DNA from: Bacillus sp. FJAT-28004 | GTDB taxonomy: Bacteria > Bacillota > Bacilli > Paenibacillales > Paenibacillaceae | Direction of reading: 5' to 3' | Length of the DNA: 64,000 nt | Assembly: GCF_001280845.1 (NCBI RefSeq) | Contig: NZ_LGHP01000001.1 | Coordinates: 1,760,435-1,824,434 of the forward strand | Part shown: in pieces, positions 18,270-25,971 of the stretch | How positions within the stretch are numbered: the first letter of the stretch is position 1 | Layout: the number at the start of each line of letters is the position of its first letter | The notes under the pieces: model-generated | What the model saw: the letters and a program-made list of their open reading frames with translations, nothing else | What the model was told of the DNA's origin: nothing | Database searches by the model: none | Position numbers and translations under genes: made by a program

Positions 18270-19022
18270 ATGAGTAAAAGAATTCGTATTGACAAGCTGA
18301 TCGCTCATATGGGACTCGGTACGCGCAGCGAAATTAAAAGAGCGGTGAAGCTGGGCATGGTTGTTGTCGATGATAAAGTGGTGAAAGACAGCGGATTAAT
18401 CGTTGACCCAGATCATGCAAAGGTTTATTTTGACGGAGCACCGGTTGTATATCGGGATGTCGTTTATTTTATGCTGAATAAGCCGCAGGGCGTTATTTCA
18501 GCAACGGAGGACGGTCGTGAACGCACGGTTATCGATTTGCTCGAGCTCAGCGATCGGCAGCGAGATCCGTTTCCAGTTGGACGGCTGGATAAAGACACCG
18601 TTGGCTTGCTTTTGCTGACAAATGATGGACAGCTCGCTCACGAGCTGTTGTCCCCGCGCAAGCATGTTGCGAAAACCTACGAAGCATTGGTTCTTGGAGA
18701 TGTTGGTGAAGAAGATAAACAGATTTTCTCTGTTGGCGTCACTTTAGATGACGGGTACGTTACGATGCCCGCTGATTTGCAAATCATGGATCGTGAACAA
18801 CGGGATGATGAGATAATTTCAAGGATATCGCTTACGATTATGGAAGGTAAGTTTCACCAAGTGAAAAGAATGTTTGAAGCTGTCGGTAAAAAGGTCGTAT
18901 ACTTGAAAAGAGTGTCGATGGGGCCTCTAAAGCTGGATGAAAACCTCGAGGAGGGCTCATATCGGGAGCTGTCTGAAGAGGAGGTAGAGCTTCTGCGCTC
19001 ACATAAAAGGAAGATTGATTAA
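18270..19022 (+). CDS. rsuA: RsuA-family 16S rRNA pseudouridine synthase
   Basis: Isomerises a uridine (U516 in E. coli numbering) of small-subunit rRNA. 250 aa. An N-terminal S4 RNA-binding domain (IRIDKLIAHMGLGTRSEIK) precedes the catalytic domain with GRLDKDTVGLLLLTNDG, which contains the nucleophilic aspartate. The later KFHQVKRMFEAVGKKV block is typical of RsuA/RluB. The frame is open farther upstream inside the methyltransferase gene, but ATG 18270 has GATGGAG nearby and starts at the S4 domain. Very tight coupling to the RsmF-like gene suggests one ribosome-modification operon. Confidence 0.9.
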   Translation: MSKRIRIDKLIAHMGLGTRSEIKRAVKLGMVVVDDKVVKDSGLIVDPDHAKVYFDGAPVVYRDVVYFMLNKPQGVISATEDGRERTVIDLLELSDRQRDPFPVGRLDKDTVGLLLLTNDGQLAHELLSPRKHVAKTYEALVLGDVGEEDKQIFSVGVTLDDGYVTMPADLQIMDREQRDDEIISRISLTIMEGKFHQVKRMFEAVGKKVVYLKRVSMGPLKLDENLEEGSYRELSEEEVELLRSHKRKID

Positions 19023-19098
19023 CTATTCATATCTATTGATTGATGTAATAAAGAGATAGAGAGAGAACTTATAAAGAGAGTGGAATAGGAGTGGAGAT

Positions 19099-19896
19099 AT
19101 GAGCTTGAATTATGACTTAATTGCATTAGATGTAGATGGTACGCTGCTTACAGATGATCATGTGCTGACGGAAGCTATTCGAGAGTCGGTACATGAGGCT
19201 GCCAATCGCGGGGCTCAAATCGTGTTATGTACAGGGCGAGGACCATCTGGAGCACTTCCGGTGCTGAAGGAGCTCGGACTAGGCGGGACGATTATTACCC
19301 ACAATGGCGCAGCAACGATCAATGCAGATGACCGTTCAGTTGTTCACCAATTCGATATGGTACCCGAGCATTTATTGAGCTTCATTCAATACTGTCGTGA
19401 GAACGGGATTCATTTTGATTTGAACACAGCATTCGAAATGATGGTTGAGAACATGACGCCGGAAGCAGAAGCGATGTATGGTCATTTTCAGGCTAATCCA
19501 TCGATTCAGGATTTCCGACTAGGCTTGCCAAGCGGACTTGTGAAATTCACAGTATTTGGAACGAAAGATCAAATGGATGTCGTACAGACGGAATGGGCGG
19601 GATGGCCGAAGCACCTCCATTCGATTCGCAGCGGAGACTTTTTTATCGACGTTCATCATAACGAAGCCAATAAAGGAAGAGCATTGCAGCAGCTTGCAGC
19701 AATCAAAGGAATTGATCGAAGCCGAATTCTGGCAATCGGCAATTATCATAATGATATTACGATGCTGCAATTTGCGGGCATGGGTATAGCAATGGGGAAT
19801 TCTCCTGAGGAAGTCAAGCTGGCAGCTAATGCAGTTGCCCTTTCGAATATGGAAGATGGCGTGGCAAAAGCACTTTACGAACACGCTTGGAGTTAA
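19099..19896 (+). CDS. Cof-type HAD-IIB phosphatase
   Basis: Haloacid dehalogenase-like hydrolase, 265 aa, for small phosphorylated metabolites. Motif I is ALDVDGTLL (D11 nucleophile, D13), motif II is LCTGRG, and a lysine-bearing NKGRAL forms motif III. Motif IV reads AIGNYHNDITML: the usual GDxxND has Asn in place of the first Asp, which may weaken Mg2+ binding, though Asn at this site may be normal for a subfamily. ATG follows GGAGTGGAG. It may share a transcript with the rsuA-like gene. Confidence 0.88.
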   Translation: MSLNYDLIALDVDGTLLTDDHVLTEAIRESVHEAANRGAQIVLCTGRGPSGALPVLKELGLGGTIITHNGAATINADDRSVVHQFDMVPEHLLSFIQYCRENGIHFDLNTAFEMMVENMTPEAEAMYGHFQANPSIQDFRLGLPSGLVKFTVFGTKDQMDVVQTEWAGWPKHLHSIRSGDFFIDVHHNEANKGRALQQLAAIKGIDRSRILAIGNYHNDITMLQFAGMGIAMGNSPEEVKLAANAVALSNMEDGVAKALYEHAWS

Positions 19897-19904
19897 ATAC
19901 GGAA

Positions 19905-19938
19905 AAAAGCGCCAGAGCTTAGCTCAAGCGCTTTTTTT
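19905..19938 (+). terminator. Terminator after the HAD phosphatase
   Basis: AAGCGC/GCGCTT outer stem with an inner GAGC/GCTC stem, followed by eight Ts. Confidence 0.88.
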
Positions 19939-19958
19939 TATGGCTGCGTAGAGGCATC

Positions 19959-20051
19959 TTATACGATGACTGATCTGGAGATAATGACCAGAAGGATGAA
20001 CAACACCAAGATGACGCCTAAAGATGAAAAACCACCGTGTACACCGGACAT
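19959..20051 (-). CDS. YjcZ-family sporulation micropeptide (30 aa)
   Basis: Thirty codons reading MSGVHGGFSSLGVILVLFIL then LVIISRSVIV. The glycine-rich head followed by a hydrophobic helix with the VLFILLVII core is the pattern of the tiny YjcZ-family spore proteins in Bacilli. AGGGGGAAA precedes the ATG. It is isolated on the minus strand between terminators. The family is expressed in late sporulation; a sigma-G or sigma-K promoter was not identified here. Of the 398 bp between the HAD gene and the helicase, this plus two terminators is all I see. Confidence 0.8.
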   Translation of the reverse strand: MSGVHGGFSSLGVILVLFILLVIISRSVIV

Positions 20052-20232
20052 GCTAATTTCCCCCTATCGAAAAATTCCGAAGCCAGGCTGTTTGCTCGAG
20101 CTGTACTTTCCCGTTGTTCGGTATACCGTATAGTATGTATATTCACCCATAACGATTGGACATTTGTCTAGATAGCCCGACAATTAGGCGAATGTCAGAA
20201 GGGTTAGTTTTATGAATTGTTCTGTAAAAGAA

Positions 20233-20277
20233 AAGAGCGGTCTTCACAAGGATTATAATCCTGTGTTGACCGCTCTT
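20233..20277 (-). terminator. Terminator of the DEAD-box helicase gene
   Basis: On the minus strand a near-perfect stem (AAGAGCGGTC...CACAGGAT with complement) around a short loop, followed by a T-rich tail. Confidence 0.88.
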
Positions 20278-20294
20278 ACTTCATTCAATATCGA

Positions 20295-22163
20295 TTAGCG
20301 ATTGCGGCCGCCGCCGCCGCCGCGTGGTTTATTGAAGGAGCTTCCGCTCCGTGAGCTGCTGCGACCGCCAGCTGGCGAACTACTGCGTCCACCAGGTGAA
20401 GATTTGCCGCGTTTACCGCTTCCGCGGCCATTCTCGTGCTCATTTAGTGTTTTAATTTTGAAATCGCTACGTGCTGCTTCCCAAGGGCTATCGACCTTGG
20501 AAGAGCCACGGCCCGCGACATGCTCTGCAACGCGTGGGGTACCAAAACCCCCATTGCGACTTGCGCCGCCACGAGCTGAGTTGCCGCGAGTCTCGGAGCG
20601 TTCGCCACCGCGAGCTGAGCTGCCACGAGTCTCGGAGCGTTCGCCACCGCGAGCTGAGCTGCCACGAGTCTCGGAACGATCGCCACCTTGAGTTGAGCTG
20701 CTGCGTCTTTGGGAGCGTTCATTACCGCGAGCGGGGCTTGCGGTGTCGAATCGCTCACCGCGCTTAGCTGGCCAGCCTGCACTTTCGCCAGCTGCTTCGG
20801 GAGCTTGCCCGCGAACCTCAGCCGTTCTGCCAGTACGTTTGCCAGAAGTAGGACGAACGGTCTCGCGTTGGCCTCTACGTCCACCTGGTTTCGCATTGCG
20901 ATCTCCTTGAGCAGAACGGTCGCGACCGCCGCGACGTCCACCTTCGGATGGCTTACTGCCGGAACCGCGCGTATTGCTTTTGCCAGATGAGCTGCGTTCT
21001 CTCTCAGGTCGATCGCCAGATTGCGCGCGTACAGATGTTTCATTGCCTTCGCTGTCAAGCGCACGACGAGTAAGTTTAGCATTTATGCTTTGTTCAATAA
21101 GAATCAAATGGTTTTTGTCATAAGGTGTTGCTAGTGTAATCGCGGCGCCTTCTTGACCAGCGCGTCCTGTTCTACCGATACGGTGTATATACAGTTCACC
21201 GTCTTGTGGAACGTCGTAGTTGTAAACATGAGTTACACCTTCAACATCTAGTCCGCGAGCAGCAACATCAGTCGCTACGAGCACCTGTAGTCTAGCGTCT
21301 CTAAAGCGTTTCATTACTTGCTCGCGCTTCGCTTGCGTTAGATCGCCGTGCAGCTCATCTGACTCGATACCAATCTCTTGGAGTTCCTTGTTTAGTTTTT
21401 TCGCGCGAACCTTAGTCCGGCAAAAAATAACAGCCAAATAAGGCTGATGACGCTCAAGCAAATGCACGAGTGCCTGCTGTTTGCTTCTATCCGTCGTCTC
21501 ATAGACGATTTGTGTAATGCTGTCCAGCGTTACATTTGTGCTGCGTACACGAATGTCAACAGGAGTTTTCATATAATCCGCTGCCAATTTGCGAATCGCA
21601 TCAGGCATTGTAGCGGAGAACAACATCGTTTGACGAGCTTTCGGTGTTTGTGAAATAATGCTTTCTACATCAGGCAGGAAGCCCATGTGGAGCATTTGAT
21701 CGGCTTCATCGAGAACGAGCATTTGCAGCTTGCCTAAGCTGACCGTTTCACGTTTCATATGATCGATTAGACGACCAGGTGTTGCAACTACGATATGGGG
21801 CGAGCGTTGCAGCTTGCGAATTTGCGCATCAACGTCTTGGCCGCCATAGGCAGCAAGCACGCTTACGCCAACAGCTGGCACAAGTTTTTTAAGCTCGCTC
21901 GTAATTTGAATCGCAAGTTCCCTTGTTGGAGTTAATATGAGAGCCTGTACTTGCTCTTTCTCTATATTAATACGTTGCAAAATAGGCAAAGCAAACGCAA
22001 TCGTTTTGCCTGTGCCCGTCTGAGCTTGTGCAATAACATCCTGCCCGTTGAGCAGAAGTGGAATCGCTTGCTTTTGAACCGGTGTCGGCTCGATAATTCC
22101 ATCTTGGTGTAGCAATTCGCTTAGCTTGGGGATAATACCCAAAGCGTTAAATGCGTTTGACAT
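20295..22163 (-). CDS. cshA: DEAD-box RNA helicase, CshA-like, with RGG/Ser-rich tail
   Basis: ATP-dependent RNA helicase for cold adaptation, ribosome assembly and RNA turnover. 622 aa against about 490-530 for typical CshA. Core motifs: AQTGTGKT, PTRELA, TPGRL, DEAD, SAT, ARGLD, HRIGRTGRAG. From about residue 370 the tail is basic, low-complexity and rich in RGG/SRG, with a 13-residue unit (GSSARGGERSETR) repeated about three times, ending GGGGGRNR. Such tails bind RNA non-specifically. The symbol is by family resemblance. Stand-alone with its own terminator. Confidence 0.92.
   Translation of the reverse strand: MSNAFNALGIIPKLSELLHQDGIIEPTPVQKQAIPLLLNGQDVIAQAQTGTGKTIAFALPILQRINIEKEQVQALILTPTRELAIQITSELKKLVPAVGVSVLAAYGGQDVDAQIRKLQRSPHIVVATPGRLIDHMKRETVSLGKLQMLVLDEADQMLHMGFLPDVESIISQTPKARQTMLFSATMPDAIRKLAADYMKTPVDIRVRSTNVTLDSITQIVYETTDRSKQQALVHLLERHQPYLAVIFCRTKVRAKKLNKELQEIGIESDELHGDLTQAKREQVMKRFRDARLQVLVATDVAARGLDVEGVTHVYNYDVPQDGELYIHRIGRTGRAGQEGAAITLATPYDKNHLILIEQSINAKLTRRALDSEGNETSVRAQSGDRPERERSSSGKSNTRGSGSKPSEGGRRGGRDRSAQGDRNAKPGGRRGQRETVRPTSGKRTGRTAEVRGQAPEAAGESAGWPAKRGERFDTASPARGNERSQRRSSSTQGGDRSETRGSSARGGERSETRGSSARGGERSETRGNSARGGASRNGGFGTPRVAEHVAGRGSSKVDSPWEAARSDFKIKTLNEHENGRGSGKRGKSSPGGRSSSPAGGRSSSRSGSSFNKPRGGGGGRNR
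20572..20700 (-). repeat. In-gene 39-bp tandem repeat (helicase tail)
   Basis: Three copies of a 39-bp unit start at 20572, 20611 and 20650, and a degenerate fourth begins at 20689. They encode the 13-residue Ser/Arg/Gly unit of the helicase tail. Copies two and three are nearly identical. In-frame unit gain or loss would change tail length without frameshift. Confidence 0.88.
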
Positions 22164-22290
22164 TAATACATTTCCTCTTTTCGTTTACATCTTTTGATGT
22201 TAAGTATAACAGCTGTCCTTATAATGTGCATCTTTACTTTGCTTATGCTATGCTAGAAGCCGACATTAGAGCAGCAGAGGAATGGTAAAT

Positions 22291-22485
22291 ATGAATGGAA
22301 CAGAGCGCTCCGCGATCAAAGCGGGCCTATCGGTGGACATCGTTTTGAAGCAGGATCAACGGACTGGCAAGCTGACACGAGGTGTCGTGAAAGATATTTT
22401 GACAAATTCGCCTAAACATCCTCATGGTATTAAAGTGAGACTGAATGATGGGCAAGTAGGTAGAGTCAAGAACATACTGACTTAA
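22291..22485 (+). CDS. ywbE: YwbE family protein
   Basis: 64 aa. Conserved small protein of Bacilli with the family core VDIVLKQDQRTGKLTRG, VKDILTN and HPHGIKVRLNDGQVGRV; by my memory of B. subtilis YwbE the two align nearly end to end. It looks like an RNA- or nucleic-acid-binding KOW-like beta protein, but the function is not established. ATG 22291 is chosen because B. subtilis YwbE also starts MNG and AGAGG is correctly spaced; an upstream ATG at 22282 is too close to it. Confidence 0.85.
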   Translation: MNGTERSAIKAGLSVDIVLKQDQRTGKLTRGVVKDILTNSPKHPHGIKVRLNDGQVGRVKNILT

Positions 22486-22536
22486 AGGAACCTATACGAC
22501 GAGCAAGGAATGTTCAACGTTAAGGAGCGATGTGCT

Positions 22537-22839
22537 GTGGCTTTTGGCATAAAAAGAAAAGAGATGCAGCAATGGAAGGAAGCCGTTGCCCGCGGAGAGA
22601 TTGCTTTTCTGACGCACTACTGGCTGGATTCGAGGTTTCCAGACATGCGAACGGTAACGAAGGTAGGCTGCTCCGATATGGAGAAGCTCTCGCGTTGGTG
22701 TCTGGATAACGGCCTTAACCCTCGTTATATTCATGCTCGATCAGAGTACCCTCATTTCGATTTGCTTGGACCAATGCAGCGTGAAATATTGAAAAAGGAA
22801 AATCAGCTGGAACAGCTTGAACGATTTGATATGGTATGA
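22537..22839 (+). CDS. Conserved hypothetical protein, YneQ-like
   Basis: About 100 aa from GTG 22537, which follows AAGGAG by 9 nt. The sequence MAFGIKRKEMQQWKEAV, IAFLTHYWLDSRFP, TVTKVGCSDMEKL and YPHFDLLG resembles a Bacillus family I recall as YneQ, of unknown function. The conserved Cys, His and Asp residues could suggest a catalytic or metal-binding role but no motif is diagnostic. Spaced 51 bp from ywbE, likely one transcript. Confidence 0.65.
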   Translation: MAFGIKRKEMQQWKEAVARGEIAFLTHYWLDSRFPDMRTVTKVGCSDMEKLSRWCLDNGLNPRYIHARSEYPHFDLLGPMQREILKKENQLEQLERFDMV

Positions 22840-22857
22840 GGATCAGAATCGCAATTG

Positions 22858-22881
22858 GCTGCTCATGAGGCGGCTTTTTTT
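22858..22881 (+). terminator. Weak terminator after the YneQ-like gene
   Basis: A six-pair stem with two G-T wobbles (GCTGCT / GGCGGC) followed by seven Ts. Weak but well placed. Confidence 0.6.
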
Positions 22882-22981
22882 GTTTTAAAAAGGAAAAAAA
22901 TCTCGCTCATAAATGGATCATCCATTATGATAATTGTAAGTCTGGATGAGTCTACCAATTTACTGAGAGAGGGAATTGCAA

Positions 22982-24175
22982 ATGGCTACCGAAAAAGAGC
23001 AACTTCTATGCAACTTTGGTGAATGGATAACGTTTATTACGGATTTGGCACACTACAATGAACGTTTTTGGAATCAGAGTGTAGCGCTGGGGAAATGGTC
23101 GGTTCGTGAGGTCGCAGCGCATATTTTACGTTGGGATGAGTATTTCTATGAAGAGGCGATTCTCAAGGTGCAAGCAGGCTTGCCCCTTACGGTCAAACAC
23201 CTACATTATGATGAGTTTAACGAAAAAGCGAAAACATATGGCAAGTCAACTTCGATAGTGGAGTTAGTACGTGAAGCCATTAGCATACGAGAGCGGATAA
23301 TTGACACGATAGCACATTTAACAGATGAGCAGTATGGAGCTGCCTATGTGGATGCGGACGGGCATGCGTTTGAAGCAGGGCAGTATTTGAAGGATTTTAT
23401 ATGGCATGATCGGCATCATTTAGAGCAGATTAAGAGAATGTTGCATTTTCGAATAGAGGAAATGAGCCTAAACGGTTGGCCGGCTTTGCAAACGGTTGTC
23501 TACGACGGCTGGCTGCTTCGGCTTGCAGAAGGTTATACGAAACGTTCCAATTCGATTAACCCTGTTTTTGGCCATACTCTGGGGCTTGATGCAAAAATAC
23601 GCTCCTGTGAGGAGCTGTATGAATGCAAGGGTGTTCGCTCTGTTTTTAAAATTACACCCTTCATCCAGCCAACCTCACTTGATGAGGAACTGGCGTCGCG
23701 CGGTTATGAGCTTATCGACCGGACGATTGTGATGACGATCCATCTATCTGAGATTCCATCGCCCTCTCACGCAGATATTTGGCTCGAACAGGAGGCCACA
23801 GAGAGCTGGCTCGATGCCGCTATGGTGTTTAACCAATTATCGGATGAGCAGCGGTCAACTACACGTAAAATGCTAGAACAATCTCCGCTTGTGAAATGCT
23901 GTGCAATCTTACACGATAATGGAATACCGGTGGCATGCGGATATGGGGTCATCGAGGATGGCTGGATTGGGCTGTATGATATTGTTACTGATCCGAACTA
24001 TCGAAATAGAGGTTTTGGAGAGCAGCTTGTTTTGCATTTGCTGCAATGGGGCAAGGAACGAGGAGCGACGGAAGGGTATTTGCTTGTCGTAAAAGATAAC
24101 GCAGCGGCCAATCGGCTGTACGATAAAATCGGATATGTCCCACAATACGAATATTGGTACCGAGCAAAAAAATGA
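22982..24175 (+). CDS. DinB-like / GNAT acetyltransferase fusion protein
   Basis: 397 aa, two domains. Residues 1-155 are a DinB-like four-helix bundle (YfiT/DinB_2 type) with candidate metal ligands in AAHILRWDEYF and DFIWHDRHHLEQI. Residues 160-397 are a GNAT acetyltransferase opening RIEEMSLNGWPALQTVV, with acetyl-CoA signature YRNRGFGEQLVLHLL and substrate-like YLLVVKDNAAANRLY. Such GNAT proteins occur alone with starts like this internal one. ATG 22982 follows GAGAGGG. Possibly a detoxifying or thiol-linked transferase fused to an acetylase; substrate unknown. Confidence 0.82.
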   Translation: MATEKEQLLCNFGEWITFITDLAHYNERFWNQSVALGKWSVREVAAHILRWDEYFYEEAILKVQAGLPLTVKHLHYDEFNEKAKTYGKSTSIVELVREAISIRERIIDTIAHLTDEQYGAAYVDADGHAFEAGQYLKDFIWHDRHHLEQIKRMLHFRIEEMSLNGWPALQTVVYDGWLLRLAEGYTKRSNSINPVFGHTLGLDAKIRSCEELYECKGVRSVFKITPFIQPTSLDEELASRGYELIDRTIVMTIHLSEIPSPSHADIWLEQEATESWLDAAMVFNQLSDEQRSTTRKMLEQSPLVKCCAILHDNGIPVACGYGVIEDGWIGLYDIVTDPNYRNRGFGEQLVLHLLQWGKERGATEGYLLVVKDNAAANRLYDKIGYVPQYEYWYRAKK

Positions 24176-24292
24176 TCGCCGTTTTTTGTATTTTATAATT
24201 ATCTTATAGAGCCGCTTTGTCGAATGTTAAAGGCAGTTATATGGGAAAATAAACAACTTAGAACGAACAGCATGAGAAAGAAGGATTACTTC

Positions 24293-25534
24293 GTGAAAAT
24301 CAATAACTCTAATTTAGCATCAGCATCAACAACTTCTGCTAAGGTGGCTGTAACAAGCACGTGGCTTCTGCTACTTGGCATTTTGCTAATTGCCGCTAAT
24401 TTGCGAGCACCACTAACGGCTGTTGGGCCAATTGTATCTGAAATTCAACGTTCATTCGGCATCTCCAGCGCATTAACAGGTTTGCTAACGACCTTGCCGC
24501 TGCTTGCGTTTGCACTTATTTCGCCACTTGTGCCACGTATTGCGCAGCGCATAAGTATGGAAAATACACTTTTTATTGCAATGGTTGTACTCACGGGCGC
24601 AATCGTTATTCGATCACTACCGACCATAGCAGCTTTATTTGTAGGAACGATCCTGCTTGGCATGGCGATTGCAGTTGCCAATGTTTTGCTTCCAAGCATG
24701 ATAAAAAGGGATTTCCCGGCGACAGTCGGTTTAATGACCGGTTTGTATTCCGTCGTAATGAACTTAGGCGCGGCCTTAGCTTCGGGGTTTAGCATTCCCA
24801 TAACAGAGGAGCTTTCGTTTGGCTGGCAAGGGATGCTTGCCTGCTGGGCGCTGCTCGCGCTCATTGCTACTGCAGCTTGGGTACCGCAAATTCGTTCGTT
24901 TGCCCGCAAGGACAAAAACAAGGCAGCAACGAGTGGTGAGAAGGGCGGCAGTCTGCTACGCTCTGGCTTAGCTTGGCAGGTGGCCTTATTTATGGGCCTT
25001 CAATCGTTTTGCTTCTACGTTAATATATCATGGCTGCCTGAAATCTTGTTTGACCGTGGTATGAGTCACATTGATGCAGGCTGGATGCTATCATTGCTGC
25101 AATTTGTAAGTCTGCCCGCCACATTCATCATACCAGTCATTGCGGGAAAACAAGCAAGTCAAAGAATGCTCGTCATCATTACCTCTATATTGCTGCTTTG
25201 CGGCTACTTAGGTCTTCTTAGCGGAAATGTGGATCTCATTCCGATTTGTATGATATTACTCGGAATTGCCGGCGGCTCCGGCTTTAGTCTCGCGGTTATG
25301 TTTTTCGTGCTTCGGACGAGCAGCACGAGACAATCGGCTCAGCTATCGGGAATGGCACAATCGCTGGGTTATCTGCTTGCAGCTGCAGGCCCGCTGTTGT
25401 TTGGCCTTATTCATGATTTGACGAACAATTGGACGATTTCATTAGTTATGTTAGTTGTGGTTGCTGTTATTTTTGGAATGATAGGTTTTGGAGCTGGAGC
25501 GAATAAAACAATATCGGGACTACAAGTGAAATAA
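24293..25534 (+). CDS. MFS transporter, CynX/NimT-like
   Basis: Major-facilitator permease, about 413 aa with about 12 hydrophobic helices. The opening LLIAANLRAPLTAVGPIV matches the CynX/NimT (YycB, cyanate/2-nitroimidazole) group. The cargo is unknown. GTG 24293 is preferred since AAAGAAGGA is 8 nt upstream; an ATG at 24272 and a longer frame exist but lack a site. It follows the DinB-GNAT gene by 117 bp with no clear terminator. The T-box leader of leuS starts shortly after its end. Confidence 0.85.
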   Translation: MKINNSNLASASTTSAKVAVTSTWLLLLGILLIAANLRAPLTAVGPIVSEIQRSFGISSALTGLLTTLPLLAFALISPLVPRIAQRISMENTLFIAMVVLTGAIVIRSLPTIAALFVGTILLGMAIAVANVLLPSMIKRDFPATVGLMTGLYSVVMNLGAALASGFSIPITEELSFGWQGMLACWALLALIATAAWVPQIRSFARKDKNKAATSGEKGGSLLRSGLAWQVALFMGLQSFCFYVNISWLPEILFDRGMSHIDAGWMLSLLQFVSLPATFIIPVIAGKQASQRMLVIITSILLLCGYLGLLSGNVDLIPICMILLGIAGGSGFSLAVMFFVLRTSSTRQSAQLSGMAQSLGYLLAAAGPLLFGLIHDLTNNWTISLVMLVVVAVIFGMIGFGAGANKTISGLQVK

Positions 25535-25584
25535 TAATGGAGTATGAAATCGCATCTTATCCATTTAAGTTCCTGTTCGTTCTC

Positions 25585-25613
25585 TTGACACCGAACCGTG
25601 CAATCTTTATAAT
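25585..25613 (+). promoter_or_regulatory. Consensus sigma-A promoter of leuS
   Basis: TTGACA at 25585-25590, a 17-bp spacer, and TATAAT at 25608-25613, a perfect match to the vegetative consensus. Predicted start near 25620, just before the T-box leader. Confidence 0.92.
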
Positions 25614-25619
25614 CGAAAC

Positions 25620-25915
25620 TAACGATTTTATGCATATGGAGCGTTGAAGAGGAACAGTAATTTCGTTTGTTAGGCCTAGAGAGCCGGCGATTTATGGTGG
25701 AAGCCGGACCTGCAGCGAAATGAAGCTCGCCTTGGAGCTGTGCGATTAACGTAACGATGAGAGCAACGCATCGATTGCGAGAAAAAGCACCGTTTGGCCC
25801 GCGATAAGGGCGACAAGTGAGCGATGGACAAAGCATGTCTGCCGCTAACTAGGGTGGTACCACGGGAGAACAACCTCTCGTCCCTAGCGATAATTCGCTA
25901 GGGGCGAGAGGTTTT
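25620..25915 (+). promoter_or_regulatory. T-box leader (leucine) controlling leuS
   Basis: tRNA-sensing leader that lets transcription proceed when uncharged tRNA-Leu binds. Seen: an AGTA element and AGAGAGCC of Stem I, the tRNA-acceptor-binding T-box AGGGTGGTACCACGG (25851-25865), and a strong terminator stem (CCTCTCGTCCCTAGCG with complement, 25874-25911) with T-run. The specifier is likely CTC (25726-25728), matching the leucine codon expected for leuS, but its exact placement in the loop is my reading. Confidence 0.93.
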
Positions 25916-25971
25916 ATGTTTTTTTTGTGCGATTAAGCATTCAGCATTTATTTGAGAGAGGATATGAGCAT

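Noticed and set aside
20302..20691. 129-aa plus-strand frame in the helicase tail
   Set aside because: Proline/leucine-rich shadow of the RGG repeats on the other strand; no ribosome site and no family resemblance.
20572..20700. CRISPR-like regular repeats
   Set aside because: The units abut without spacers and encode an in-frame peptide repeat.
20444..21082. 212-aa minus-strand frame within the helicase gene
   Set aside because: Alternate frame of the same low-complexity tail; Ala/Val-rich by codon shift only.
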